Origin: an uncultured bacterium
Lineage (GTDB): Bacteria; Verrucomicrobiota; Lentisphaeria; Victivallales; UBA1829
Assembly (NCBI GenBank): GCA_900548385.1
Contig: URKJ01000012.1
Coordinates: 32,550-96,549, forward strand
Length of the DNA: 64,000 bases
Direction: 5' to 3'
Shown piece after piece: positions 34,752 to 43,781 of the stretch. How positions within the stretch are numbered: the first letter of the stretch is position 1; each line of letters opens with the position of its first letter. The notes under the pieces were generated by a model that was given only the letters and a program-made list of their open reading frames with translations, had not been told where the DNA came from and did no database searches. The translations under genes were made by a program, and so were the position numbers.

Positions 34752-35875
34752 TGTGACTTTCCTTTTTTGATTGATTTGTTATTTTGAACCGTTTTGATGC
34801 TTTTTCGTTCGATGATTTCCTGTTCACAGAAGAAGAAATGTTCGTCAAGGAATTTTCCTCCCGCGATTTCCGTTGCCCGTTTGCACATGCCGTCGTAATG
34901 CGGGCAGACCGCAGAGAGCGGCGGATTGCTGTATTCCAGCCAGGTGGATTCTCCTTCGGAGATCAGGCTGATGTCATCCGGCACGGCGAAGCCGCCTTCC
35001 ACCAGAATGGGAATTGCCGCAACGGCACCCACGCCGGAGGTGTAGACCAGTGCGGAAAGTTTCTGTTTCCGGATATTGTCCAGATTTTTTGCAGTGATCT
35101 GACGGGCGGCGTTCAGGGAGTTTTCCCATGGGCGGATCGTTTCCGAGAAGATATGGGATGCCGGTATCACGGCTCCGTTCCGGCGGAGTGTTTTGACAAA
35201 GGCGTTCTGTTTCCGGATTCCGTAATCGCTTTGCGGTTCATTGCGTACATAACCGACCCGCTCGTGCCCGTGCTGCAGCAGACATTCCGCCATGAGACGC
35301 CCGGAAAGCTCCGGTTCGTGTGACACAATATAAAGATTTTCCGGCATGTCTTCGTAATAGGATTGACTGTCCAGCAGAACCACGGGAACGGATTGTCTGC
35401 CGAGAATTTCCAGCTCTTCATGACTGTAACGGTCCGGAGTCGGAATGATCAGAATTTCCCGGCAGTTCGGATAACGCGCCGCCGCTTCTGTGATGGCCCG
35501 GACCGTGGTGTCCGGCTGCATTTTGTAGGAGATTACCTGAAAACCGCTCTGTTTGGCGTATTGTTCCGTCATGAATTCAAGTCTCCAGAGCTGTTCCGAC
35601 GGATAATCCGGATATGCGAAAAAGATGGATGCCGCGTTCTGCGCCGCATCGGGAACTTCCGGATTCTGCGGCATGCGCGCCGCCACAATACCCCGTCCCT
35701 GCTGACGGATGATCACATTTTCGTGTTCCAGTTCGATCAAAGCCTGATTCACGGTTGCCATTGCAACGCTGAATCTGCGCAACAAAGTGCGTACCGAGGG
35801 CATGGAAGTGATTGCTTCCGGTTTCAGCGCCTCCGCTTTCAGATATTCTTTGATCTGCACATATTTTGGAACCAT
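34748..35875 (-). CDS. GntR-type regulator with sugar-binding (LacI-like) sensor domain
   Basis: A 375-residue regulator. The winged helix occupies residues 3-70 (Y-V-Q-I-K-E-Y-L-K; M-P-S-V-R-T-L-L-R-R-F-S-V-A-M-A-T-V-N-Q-A-L; Q-G-R-G near 60). A periplasmic-binding-like domain follows (I-F-F-A-Y-P-D-Y-P near 85; P-V-V-L-L-D-S-Q-S near 167; Q-H-G-H-E-R-V-G-Y-V near 204; V-P-D-D-I-S-L-I near 305). The C-terminal tail is Lys-rich. It opens the GntR-pseudopilin-FGE/glycosidase operon behind a perfect promoter and probably represses it. Confidence 0.9.
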   Translation of the reverse strand: MVPKYVQIKEYLKAEALKPEAITSMPSVRTLLRRFSVAMATVNQALIELEHENVIIRQQGRGIVAARMPQNPEVPDAAQNAASIFFAYPDYPSEQLWRLEFMTEQYAKQSGFQVISYKMQPDTTVRAITEAAARYPNCREILIIPTPDRYSHEELEILGRQSVPVVLLDSQSYYEDMPENLYIVSHEPELSGRLMAECLLQHGHERVGYVRNEPQSDYGIRKQNAFVKTLRRNGAVIPASHIFSETIRPWENSLNAARQITAKNLDNIRKQKLSALVYTSGVGAVAAIPILVEGGFAVPDDISLISEGESTWLEYSNPPLSAVCPHYDGMCKRATEIAGGKFLDEHFFFCEQEIIERKSIKTVQNNKSIKKGKSQ

Positions 35876-35918
35876 CGCCGTTATCCTGTTTAATGACCAG
35901 TGTTCTAGTACAGTTATA

Positions 35919-35947
35919 ATTATACAACAAAATCATGAAAATGTCAA
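35919..35947 (-). promoter_or_regulatory. Consensus promoter of the minus-strand GntR operon
   Basis: On the minus strand, TTGACA (35942-35947), 17 bases and TATAAT (35919-35924): a perfect sigma70 consensus, 43 bases before the ATG. The palindrome TATAATTATA overlaps the -10 box and could be the operator core. Confidence 0.87.
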
Positions 35948-36109
35948 GAGGGTAATTCAGAAAAAAATTGAATTTTGTCAGAATGCGAATGGACAAAGCG
36001 GAGATCATTTTATAAAACAGCTGTTGAAAATCACCGTAAAAAACAGCGGTTTCTTAGGAAGCAGAGCGGAATTTTTGAGACTTTATATGCATTTTCTTAT
36101 TTTTAAGAG

Positions 36110-36138
36110 TTGACTTTTGAAGAAAAATAGCATATAAT
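36110..36138 (+). promoter_or_regulatory. Promoter of the small RNA/leader upstream of rimO
   Basis: TTGACT (36110-36115), 17 bases and TATAAT (36133-36138). The rest of 35948-36109 is AT-rich and I see no gene in it. Confidence 0.8.
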
Positions 36139-36144
36139 TTAAAA

Positions 36145-36252
36145 AGAGGCGGAAGAGTGTTTTGAAAGACTTCCGCTATTTTCTGTGCGACCCTCCAATC
36201 CGGTCGGATGATTCTTCCTCGTCTGAGGAGTCTGACGGCCGGATTCTTTTTA
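36145..36252 (+). ncRNA. Candidate small RNA or attenuated leader, about 105 nt
   Basis: A consensus promoter drives a short stretch with two hairpins and no reading frame. The first is GCGGAAG (36149-36155) with CTTCCGC (36170-36176). The second is a long stem from AATCCGG (36197) to CCGGATT (36245), with GTCGGA/TCTGAC and TTCCTC/GAGGAG pairs inside, ending in CTTTTTATC: a good intrinsic terminator. GGAAG of the first stem could instead pair with CTTCC inside the second (36213-36217), so an attenuator for rimO (start 36357) is possible. A free-standing small RNA is the alternative. Confidence 0.55.
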
Positions 36253-36326
36253 TCTGTCTTTTTTGCGAATTATTTTCGTTCCGGAAATTGCTAATTCAGT
36301 TTCCGCGTGTAAATTACTTTCACACA

Positions 36327-36332
36327 TATAAT
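36327..36332 (+). promoter_or_regulatory. Possible -10 box for rimO
   Basis: TATAAT lies 24 bases before the rimO start, but no good -35 box is spaced correctly, so this is weak. It would let rimO be read independently of the leader terminator. Confidence 0.3.
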
Positions 36333-36356
36333 TTTTTTTAAAAAACGGAGTTCGGA

Positions 36357-37709
36357 TTGAAAACGCAGGAAGAAACACCGCGCATGGTCTGTATTGTCAG
36401 CCTCGGGTGTCCGAAAAATTTTGTCGATACGGAAATCGCCGCAGGGTCGCTTCTTTGCCGCGGACTTGGGATCACCGGGGATGAAGATGAGGCGGATGTC
36501 ATGCTGATTAATACCTGTGCCTTCATTGACACCGCGCGCAAAGAGTCTGTCGATGTGATCAGGGGAGCGATCCGCTGGAAGAAGCGCCGTGCCGGTCGCC
36601 GCATTGTTGTGGCGGGGTGTCTGGTGCAGTGGAAAAAGGCGGATTCCGTGCGGGAAAAATTTCCGGAAGTCGATCTTTGGACCGGTATCGACTCCGTGGA
36701 ACAGATGGGGGAACTGCTTGCCGGACTGGATGCCGGGACGTCCGCGGAACCGTCCGCGGAACCTTGTTATCTTTATAACGAAAAGACTTCCCGCGTTCTT
36801 CTGACGCCGGAGCATTATGCCTATATCAAGATTGCCGATGGCTGCGACAACCGTTGTTCGTACTGTTCCATTCCGGATATTCGCGGTTCCCTGCGCAGCC
36901 GGACGGAAAAGTCGGTGCTGACCGAGGCGCAGTCATTGATCGACAACGGCGTGAAGGAGCTTATTATTATTGCGCAGGACACAACGGCGTTCCGCCGCGA
37001 CAGGGGAGACAGGGACGCCGCGGCGAAACTGATCCGCAAGTTGGATCGGCTCAAGGGGGATTACTGGTTCCGTCTGATGTATCTGCACCCCGCTTCGGTG
37101 ACGGATGCAGTGATCGGTGCGATGGCGGATGCCCGTCACCTCGCGCGCTGCGTGGAGATGCCGCTTCAGCATATTTCCGACCGGATTCTCCTTTCCATGG
37201 GCAGAAAAGTCGGCGAAGAGGCGACCCGCGAAGCGGTCCGCCGGGTCCGGGAAGAGGCGCATTGCGCGATCCGGACCACTTTCATGACCGGTTTTCCCGG
37301 AGAGACGGCGGAGGATTTTGAAAAGCTGCTCCGTTATGTTCAGGAACAGAGATTTGCGCGCCTCGGTGCGTTTTACTATTCGCCGGAGGAGGGAACGCCC
37401 GCGGCGGCGTTCCGGAATCAGGTTCCGCGCAAACTGGCGATGGAGCGTTATGAGAGGATCATGCAGGCGCAGAATGCGATTTCTCTTGCCACCAACAAGG
37501 CGTTGATCGGAACGGAGATCGAGGTGATGGTCGATTCCGTGGAGGGGCGCGGCAAAGCTCTCGGACGGAGCATGCTGGATGCGCCGCAGATCGACAATCA
37601 GATCGTATTGAAAAAGGTCCCGGCCGGTGTTGTTCCGGGAATGTTCGTGCGGGCGGCTGTCCGTTCTGCAAAAGCGTATGATATTACAGCGGATGTCACC
37701 GCGTTCTAG
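36357..37709 (+). CDS. rimO: Ribosomal protein S12 methylthiotransferase RimO
   Basis: A 450-residue radical-SAM enzyme that adds a methylthio group to the conserved Asp of ribosomal protein S12. The N-terminal UPF0004 domain has three cluster Cys (S-L-G-C-P-K-N near 18, N-T-C-A near 53, G-C-L-V-Q near 87). The radical-SAM motif C-x3-C-x2-C is C-D-N-R-C-S-Y-C at about 163-170. A TRAM domain ends the protein. L-G-C-P-K-N and the length favour RimO over MiaB. The start is TTG at 36357, supported by ACGGAG 6 bases upstream. pgsA follows closely. Confidence 0.93.
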   Translation: MKTQEETPRMVCIVSLGCPKNFVDTEIAAGSLLCRGLGITGDEDEADVMLINTCAFIDTARKESVDVIRGAIRWKKRRAGRRIVVAGCLVQWKKADSVREKFPEVDLWTGIDSVEQMGELLAGLDAGTSAEPSAEPCYLYNEKTSRVLLTPEHYAYIKIADGCDNRCSYCSIPDIRGSLRSRTEKSVLTEAQSLIDNGVKELIIIAQDTTAFRRDRGDRDAAAKLIRKLDRLKGDYWFRLMYLHPASVTDAVIGAMADARHLARCVEMPLQHISDRILLSMGRKVGEEATREAVRRVREEAHCAIRTTFMTGFPGETAEDFEKLLRYVQEQRFARLGAFYYSPEEGTPAAAFRNQVPRKLAMERYERIMQAQNAISLATNKALIGTEIEVMVDSVEGRGKALGRSMLDAPQIDNQIVLKKVPAGVVPGMFVRAAVRSAKAYDITADVTAF

Positions 37710-37722
37710 GGAGGAATGGACA

Positions 37723-38337
37723 GTGACTTACAGTATGAAAAATTTGCCGAACCGGATAACTCTGAGCCGGATCCTGCTGATCTTTGTCTTTGTGGCGCTT
37801 GCGAATATCCGCAGCGACAGTGTCGGTTTTTTCATTCCGACGGTCAGCCCGGAATCGGCGCAGGTCTGTCATATTATTGCTTATATCGTGGCGATTCTTG
37901 CCGCGTTCACCGACATGCTGGACGGCTATCTTGCGCGCCGGTTTCATCTGGAAAGCGATTTCGGGCGTCTGGTTGACCCGCTTGCGGATAAGATTTTCGT
38001 GGTGGGAACGTTCGTAATGATGGCGGAATACAAGCTCATGCCGGGGTGGATCATTATTGTGGTTCTGACCCGTGAATTCATGGTGACGGGACTCCGTATG
38101 CTGGCAACTCACAAAGGCGTTGTAATCTCCGCGGACAAATGGGGCAAACTCAAGACGATTCTGCAAATGATCTCGCTGCTGATCGGCGGAGCCGCCTGGG
38201 TGCAGATGTTTGACATTCATCAGAAAACAATCTGGGTCGTCTGGTACATTCTTCTTCTGGTCATGACGCTGGTCACGATCCTTTCCGGGATCGGCTATTT
38301 CCTGAAAAACAAACATCTCTACATGGAAAATACATGA
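37723..38337 (+). CDS. pgsA: CDP-diacylglycerol-glycerol-3-phosphate 3-phosphatidyltransferase
   Basis: A 204-residue integral membrane enzyme making phosphatidylglycerophosphate. The CDP-alcohol phosphatidyltransferase signature is complete: D-M-L-D-G-Y-L-A-R-R-F-x-x-x-x-D-F-G-R-L-V-D-P-L-A-D near residue 64. About five hydrophobic helices surround it. N-R-I-T-L-S-R-I near residue 8 is the usual N-terminus. GTG at 37723 is chosen because GGGAGGA lies 8 bases upstream; an ATG four codons later is the alternative. hflX overlaps its stop by 4 bases. Confidence 0.92.
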   Translation: MTYSMKNLPNRITLSRILLIFVFVALANIRSDSVGFFIPTVSPESAQVCHIIAYIVAILAAFTDMLDGYLARRFHLESDFGRLVDPLADKIFVVGTFVMMAEYKLMPGWIIIVVLTREFMVTGLRMLATHKGVVISADKWGKLKTILQMISLLIGGAAWVQMFDIHQKTIWVVWYILLLVMTLVTILSGIGYFLKNKHLYMENT

Positions 38338-39680
38338 CGCAAAACCTTACAGCGGAAAAAATGGATGAATTTTCCCAGACGGAAACCGCTGCGGAAAAGA
38401 AACCGAAGTCCGGAGCGTTTCTGGTCGGCGTGACGGAGCAGGGAGAACTCCCGCAGGATGCCCGTGAACATCTTGACGAGCTCCGCGAGCTGGTTTCGAC
38501 TTTGGGATTTCCCGTCGTCGGGGAAATGATGACGGTGATCCGTGTTCCGAATGTAAAGTTTTATCTGGGTTCCGGCAAGGCGGAAGAAGTCTGCAATGCG
38601 GCGAAACAGGCCGGCGCGGAACTGATTGTATTTGATACGGAGCTGGGTCCCTCCCAGCAACGCAATCTGGAGCGTCTTGCGCGGACGAATGTCGTGGACC
38701 GTCAGGAGATTATTCTTGATATTTTTGCCGAGCGTGCGCAGACCCGGGAAGCGGTTTTGCAGGTGGAACTGGCGCGCAACAAATATTTCCTGCCCCGTCT
38801 CACGCGCGCGTGGAGTCATCTTTCCCGTCAGCGCGGCGGAGCGAAAGGAACACGCGGCGAGGGGGAGAAGCAGATCGAATATGACCGCCGCATGGTCAAA
38901 CAGCGCATTTCCCAGCTGGAAGTGGAACTTGCGACGGTCCGCAGGCAGCGGGATGTGCAGCGGAAAGGGCGTATCCGGCGGGCGATGCCGCTTGCGGCGA
39001 TCGTCGGTTACACCAATGCGGGGAAATCTTCTCTGCTGAATGCGCTGACCGGATCGGAGGCATTGGTGGAAAACAAGCTCTTTGCCACGCTTGATCCCAC
39101 GACCCGCAAACTGGTGCTTCCCAATAAGAGCGAACTTCTGCTGACCGATACGGTTGGATTTGTCCGTAAATTGCCTCATTCGCTGATCGAAGCGTTCAAA
39201 TCGACGCTGGAGGAGGCGGTTCTTGCCGATTTCCTTGTAATGGTGCTGGATATTTCGAGTCCGGATGTGGAATCGCACTGGCAGACGACGCTTTCGGTGC
39301 TTTCCGAACTCGGAGCGCAGGAAAAACCGATGCTGACGGTGTTCAACAAGAGCGACCGCCAGAAAGATGCGCTGATCCGGACGCGTCTGCGTTCGCTGGA
39401 TCCGGACGGGGTGTTCATCTCCTGCCGTACCGGAGAAGGGCTTGACGACCTGCGCAAGTCTCTGATCGCATTCATGAAGAAACGGACGCTGATTGACGAT
39501 CTTCTGATTCCGCCGGACCGCCCCGACGCTGTGGCGGCGGTCTATTCCAGGGCTTCGCTGCTGGACGGGGAGTATCTGGATGACGGTTCGTTCTGCTGTA
39601 CGGTGCGTATTCCCGATGCGCAGAGTGAGTTTTTTGCACCGTTTTCCCGCTTGATAATTGAAAATAAAATGGAGGAATAA
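38334..39680 (+). CDS. hflX: GTPase HflX
   Basis: A 448-residue ribosome-associated GTPase, known in other bacteria to split stalled 70S ribosomes. The N-terminal HflX domain (V-K-F-Y-L-G-S-G-K-A near 78; E-L-G-P-S-Q-Q-R-N-L-E near 103; R-G-G-A-K-G-T-R-G-E-G-E-K-Q near 165) is followed by the G domain: G1 G-Y-T-N-A-G-K-S near 224, G3 D-T-V-G-F near 270, G4 N-K-S-D near 340. It starts inside the pgsA stop codon and ends 3 bases before the coiled-coil gene, so all belong to one operon. Confidence 0.95.
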   Translation: MTQNLTAEKMDEFSQTETAAEKKPKSGAFLVGVTEQGELPQDAREHLDELRELVSTLGFPVVGEMMTVIRVPNVKFYLGSGKAEEVCNAAKQAGAELIVFDTELGPSQQRNLERLARTNVVDRQEIILDIFAERAQTREAVLQVELARNKYFLPRLTRAWSHLSRQRGGAKGTRGEGEKQIEYDRRMVKQRISQLEVELATVRRQRDVQRKGRIRRAMPLAAIVGYTNAGKSSLLNALTGSEALVENKLFATLDPTTRKLVLPNKSELLLTDTVGFVRKLPHSLIEAFKSTLEEAVLADFLVMVLDISSPDVESHWQTTLSVLSELGAQEKPMLTVFNKSDRQKDALIRTRLRSLDPDGVFISCRTGEGLDDLRKSLIAFMKKRTLIDDLLIPPDRPDAVAAVYSRASLLDGEYLDDGSFCCTVRIPDAQSEFFAPFSRLIIENKMEE

Positions 39681-39683
39681 TAT

Positions 39684-42600
39684 ATGAAATTCAAGTTGAT
39701 GGCTGCATTGGCGCTTGCTGTGGCGCTTCCGGTTCAGCCGGTGTTTTCGCAGAGTGGGTCCGGAGCGTCGTCTCAGGCGTCGTCCGATGTCTGGAGCACC
39801 TGGCGCAAAGGATTCGAGAGCTATGAGCAGGCGGAAAAAGCGGTAAAAAATAAAGATTACAGCCTTGCGATCTCCCATTACCGGATGTCTCTGAATTCAT
39901 TCCGGGCGGTAAGAAAATCGAATCCGAACTGGAACCGCAGTGTGATCAGCTACCGGATTGACCTCTGTCTCCGCCGGATCCGGGCGGCGCAGGAATTGCA
40001 GGTTGCCGCTGCGAAGAAAGCGGTTCCCGAAAAACCGAAAGCCGTGGTCAACGCTGTTCCGAAACGTCCGGTTCCCCAGCGTGAGGACTTTGTGACGCAG
40101 TCGCTGAAAATGCGCGCGCGTCTTGCCGAAGCGGAAAAGGAAATCGCTGCGTTGAAACGTTCGATTGAACTCAATACGAAAGCCGCGGAGCAGGTGAAGA
40201 ATCTGATCAAAGAGAAAAATGAGCTCGTGGAAAAGAACAATATGCTCACGCTTCTCCTTGAGGATTCCAAAGAAAAGCTCAAACGTGCGGACCGTAACCG
40301 TGACCGTGACCGCCGGATCGTGGAGGAAAAAGCCAAAGTCACGGCGCTCTCCGATAAACTCCGCAGTCTGGAAGTGGAGATGGATACGCTGAAACGTCAG
40401 AAAGCGGAAGCACAGAACCGCCGGAATGAAGCGGAACTCGCGTTACGGCAGAATGTGCAGCAGATCACCGCCTTGACCGCCGCGGTCGAGACTTCAAGAC
40501 TGGTTCAGAAAGAGAATCAGCTTCTGCTCGCTCAGGTCGTGGAAATGAAAAAGGACCGGACCGAACTGGAAAAGAAACTGAATGAAGCGACCCGGAAGAT
40601 TGCAGATCTGAACTCCCAGCTGACGAAAATCCGCGAGGGAATCGACCTGCCGGAAAATATCCGCCGGATTCAGGATAATGCCAATGTGGTCATGAAAGAC
40701 AACGAGTATCTCCGGACACTGAATACAAAAAATATGAAAGAACTGGAGCTGCTCCGTAAAAGCAATCAGGCGTCCGCCGCCGAACTGGCGAAAGTTACGG
40801 CGCAGTACAAGGAGGCTGCCGCCGGCTACAGCCTGGCGTCCCGGCAGGCGCTCCAGGCGCAGACTCAGCTTTCCGCAACCGAAAAACTGGCTGAATCGTA
40901 CCGGAATTCCGTGGAATTGCTGCAAAAAGAGCGCGACGGGCTCAAAAACGAGCTTTCCGCGTTTGCTTCCCGTTATGAATCCCTGCTGAAAAACGCATCG
41001 CGTTCGGATTCTCTCTCCGCGGAACTGCTGAAAAAGGAAAAGGAACTGCAGGAGCTTGCGAAGAAGACAACGGCACTGGATCTTGCATTTTCCAAACTCA
41101 AACAGGAACATGCCGCCGCCTTGCAGCTCAGTTCGGAGCTGCAAGCCAATACGGCACGTCTTTCCGCAGAAAATCTGAAATTGAAAACCGATGCCGAAAA
41201 ACTGCGCTCTGCGGCCTCCCGTGCGGAAGAACTCGGACAGAAATTCCGGCTTCTGGCGGCTGAAAATGAAACGCTCCGGAAGGAAGCCGCCTCTTTCCGT
41301 GCGGCTATGGATAAATTCGGCGTGGAAGCCGCCGCAGGTCAAGTGTTGGCCCGTGAAAAAGCCGCACTCGCCGCCGAACACGCCCGGTTGAAACAGCGTG
41401 CCGATTCCCTGAAACAGGATTTCGACCGGGTTTCTGCGGAACGCACAAAACTGCTGGCGGAAAAAAATGTTGCGAAAGACAGCGCTGATCTTCTGCGGAA
41501 ATACAAGGAAGTCGTGGCTAACAATAATCGTCTTTCCGCGGAATACGCCGGTTTGAAGCAGGAATTTGAGCGGTTCAAAGCGTCTGCCGCAAAGGTGAAT
41601 CAGGCAGGATTCTCTTCCGGAAAAACCGTTGAGGAGAATGAGCGCCTGAAACGCGAAGCCGCGGAATTGCGCGGAAAACTTACTGATTATATGAGAAAAG
41701 CGGATGCGTCTGCCGCATCCATTGCCGGATTGACAGAGGAAAACAACCGTTTGAAGCAGAGCATTGACGCTTCCGTCAAGAGTGCCGGGCAGTTTGAAGC
41801 GGAAAATGCCAGACTCAAAAAAGAGTTTGACGCATTGAAGACCACGCTTGACGCTCAGGCTGTGGACAATGCCGGATTGAAAAAGGCGCTTGCCGAACAG
41901 CAGGCTTTGCAGGAGCGTTCCAATACTTTGATCGCGGAAAACCGGAAACTCCGGGCGGAACTCGACGATTTGAGAAAAACAGCATCCGGAAGCGATCTTT
42001 CCGCCCGTATTAAAACCCTGAGTTCGCAAAACGATTCTCTGCGGACCGAAGTCGCCACTCTGAAAGGCAGTGTGGCACGGCTGATCAAACTGGCGGAACA
42101 TCCGGAGCTTGCTTCTCAGCAGCTCGAACAGACCGTTCAGGAAAACAGCGGGATGAAATTGGAAATGCAGAAATTGAAAGCGCATGTGGAAACGCTCAAT
42201 GCCCAGCTGGCGGAAAATGAGAAGCGGCGTAAAGAGAACGATGCCCGGCTTGTCGCCTTGCTGGCATCGGTGCGTAATTCGCAGGCGTTTATCAAACAGC
42301 GGGATGAAACGATCCGCGGGCTCACGGAGCAGATTGAGCGGCTCAAGCGTCTTGACTCGACTTCCGCGGCGAAAGAGATCACCCAGCTTTCCGCAACCGT
42401 TACCGAGCTCAAGGAGGGAAAGGTGCAGTTTGAAACCGCGCTTGCGAATTTGAACGCTGCCCGCAAGAAACTTGAAACGGAGAATGCCGGATTGAAAGCC
42501 CGTCTTGAACTGGCGGGACGTGAAACCGAAGCACTCAAAAAACAGCTTGGTCAGCCCCGTCCGCAGGGCGAACTGGAACGCCGCAACCTTGAACTGCTGG

Positions 42601-43433
42601 AAGCCGCGTCAAAATATGAAAAACTGTATTCGCAGACATCCAAAGAGCGCAGCGAGCTTTCCGGACGCGTCAAAAATCTGGATAAGGAGATCGCAGAAGC
42701 GAAACAGCGTCTTGCGGAATCCGGTTCCACGATTGAACTGATGCGGAAAGAGCTGAAACGGTGGACCGACGATCCCATCAGCATGAACGATCAGACCGTT
42801 TATAAAAAGAATCTTGCTCTGGATTCGATTGTCGGCGAGAATGAAACGCTCCGTCGTGAAGTGGAGCGTCTCAAGACGGAACTTTCCGTTTCCAACGATT
42901 CTCTCCGCAAGAGCAGGCTGGCGATGGTCGGCATGGAAAAACGGTTCCGGGAAGTCCTGTTTTCCCTGAAAGAGTATAAACAGGAGAATCCGTCCGCCGT
43001 TCTTCTGATCGACAGCCGGAAACAGCAGGAAGAGGACCGCGCGGAGGAAGAGAAGCTGAAAAAACATCAGGCGATTATCGCCAAATCCAGAGAACAGCAG
43101 CAGAAAAAGAACACGGAAAAAGCCGTCGGGAAGAAAGCTGTTCCCGTCGTGAAAGCAGAACCGGAAAAAGGAAAAGCTGCTGACGAAGCGAAGTATAAAT
43201 CCGCGATGTCGATTGCCGTGAAAGCGGAGAAAGAGAAAAATATGGCGGTGGCGCTGATGAATTACTGGCGCGCAGTCGATGCGTGGCCGGAAAGCGTGGA
43301 GGCTTATTCCGGTCTGACGCGGGTTTATCTGGCGCGCGGCGATAAGGCCAGCGCACAGAAAGCATACGAGACCGCCCGGAAATTCGGGCTTGAACAATCC
43401 AAAGAACTGGAAAACAAACTTTACGGAGAATAA
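39684..43433 (+). CDS. Giant periplasmic coiled-coil protein with C-terminal TPR
   Basis: A 1249-residue protein. A signal peptide (MKFKLMAALALAVALPVQPVFS) leads to a short helical TPR-like segment (about 35-105; Y-S-L-A-I-S-H-Y-R-M-S-L). Residues about 125-1110 are almost unbroken heptad-type coiled coil, rich in E-N-x-x-L-K and A-E-L units. A Lys/Glu-rich linker follows, then a TPR unit (about 1165-1249; A-V-A-L-M-N-Y-W-R-A-V-D-A-W-P). Such a rod could span the periplasm or act as a scaffold. I know no family name. It sits between hflX and ybaB-recR and is probably expressed with them. Similarity by coiled-coil composition alone would mislead homology searches. Confidence 0.85.
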   Translation: MKFKLMAALALAVALPVQPVFSQSGSGASSQASSDVWSTWRKGFESYEQAEKAVKNKDYSLAISHYRMSLNSFRAVRKSNPNWNRSVISYRIDLCLRRIRAAQELQVAAAKKAVPEKPKAVVNAVPKRPVPQREDFVTQSLKMRARLAEAEKEIAALKRSIELNTKAAEQVKNLIKEKNELVEKNNMLTLLLEDSKEKLKRADRNRDRDRRIVEEKAKVTALSDKLRSLEVEMDTLKRQKAEAQNRRNEAELALRQNVQQITALTAAVETSRLVQKENQLLLAQVVEMKKDRTELEKKLNEATRKIADLNSQLTKIREGIDLPENIRRIQDNANVVMKDNEYLRTLNTKNMKELELLRKSNQASAAELAKVTAQYKEAAAGYSLASRQALQAQTQLSATEKLAESYRNSVELLQKERDGLKNELSAFASRYESLLKNASRSDSLSAELLKKEKELQELAKKTTALDLAFSKLKQEHAAALQLSSELQANTARLSAENLKLKTDAEKLRSAASRAEELGQKFRLLAAENETLRKEAASFRAAMDKFGVEAAAGQVLAREKAALAAEHARLKQRADSLKQDFDRVSAERTKLLAEKNVAKDSADLLRKYKEVVANNNRLSAEYAGLKQEFERFKASAAKVNQAGFSSGKTVEENERLKREAAELRGKLTDYMRKADASAASIAGLTEENNRLKQSIDASVKSAGQFEAENARLKKEFDALKTTLDAQAVDNAGLKKALAEQQALQERSNTLIAENRKLRAELDDLRKTASGSDLSARIKTLSSQNDSLRTEVATLKGSVARLIKLAEHPELASQQLEQTVQENSGMKLEMQKLKAHVETLNAQLAENEKRRKENDARLVALLASVRNSQAFIKQRDETIRGLTEQIERLKRLDSTSAAKEITQLSATVTELKEGKVQFETALANLNAARKKLETENAGLKARLELAGRETEALKKQLGQPRPQGELERRNLELLEAASKYEKLYSQTSKERSELSGRVKNLDKEIAEAKQRLAESGSTIELMRKELKRWTDDPISMNDQTVYKKNLALDSIVGENETLRREVERLKTELSVSNDSLRKSRLAMVGMEKRFREVLFSLKEYKQENPSAVLLIDSRKQQEEDRAEEEKLKKHQAIIAKSREQQQKKNTEKAVGKKAVPVVKAEPEKGKAADEAKYKSAMSIAVKAEKEKNMAVALMNYWRAVDAWPESVEAYSGLTRVYLARGDKASAQKAYETARKFGLEQSKELENKLYGE

Positions 43434-43437
43434 TGCA

Positions 43438-43776
43438 ATGTCGATGTTCGGTTCCCTCGGTGAAATGGCCAATCTGATGAAGAAGTTCGGCGAAATTCAG
43501 AGCAATATGAAAAAAATGCAGGCGGAGCTTGCGGCGATCGAAGTGCGCGGCACGTCATATTCCAATATCGCGGAGGTTGTGATGTCCGGCGATATGGTTG
43601 TCAAGAGCGTGAAACTGGATCCCGCGGCGCTTTCCGCTCAGAACCGCGAACTGGTGGAAAACGCCGTACAGGAGGCAGTCGCTTCCGCGCTTCAGCAGGC
43701 GAAAATGGAAGGGGCGAAGCGTCTTTCCAATGCGACCGGCGGAATCAGCATTCCCGGCCTGACGCCCGGAGCGTAA
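43438..43776 (+). CDS. ybaB: YbaB/EbfC-family nucleoid-associated protein
   Basis: A 112-residue DNA-binding protein. M-A-N-L-M-K-K-F-G-E-I-Q-S-N-M-K-K-M-Q-A-E-L forms the long N-terminal helix; V-V-M-S-G-D-M-V-V-K-S-V-K-L-D-P is the conserved strand pair. Family members form tweezer-like dimers on DNA. It directly precedes recR, the usual order (dnaX-ybaB-recR), though dnaX is absent here. The start is 4 bases after the coiled-coil gene. Confidence 0.92.
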   Translation: MSMFGSLGEMANLMKKFGEIQSNMKKMQAELAAIEVRGTSYSNIAEVVMSGDMVVKSVKLDPAALSAQNRELVENAVQEAVASALQQAKMEGAKRLSNATGGISIPGLTPGA

Positions 43777-43781
43777 CAGAA

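Noticed and set aside
40494..42185. A 563-codon minus-strand frame inside the coiled-coil gene, Phe/Gln/Cys-rich
   Set aside because: It is the reverse of repetitive Lys/Glu/Leu codons and resembles no protein.
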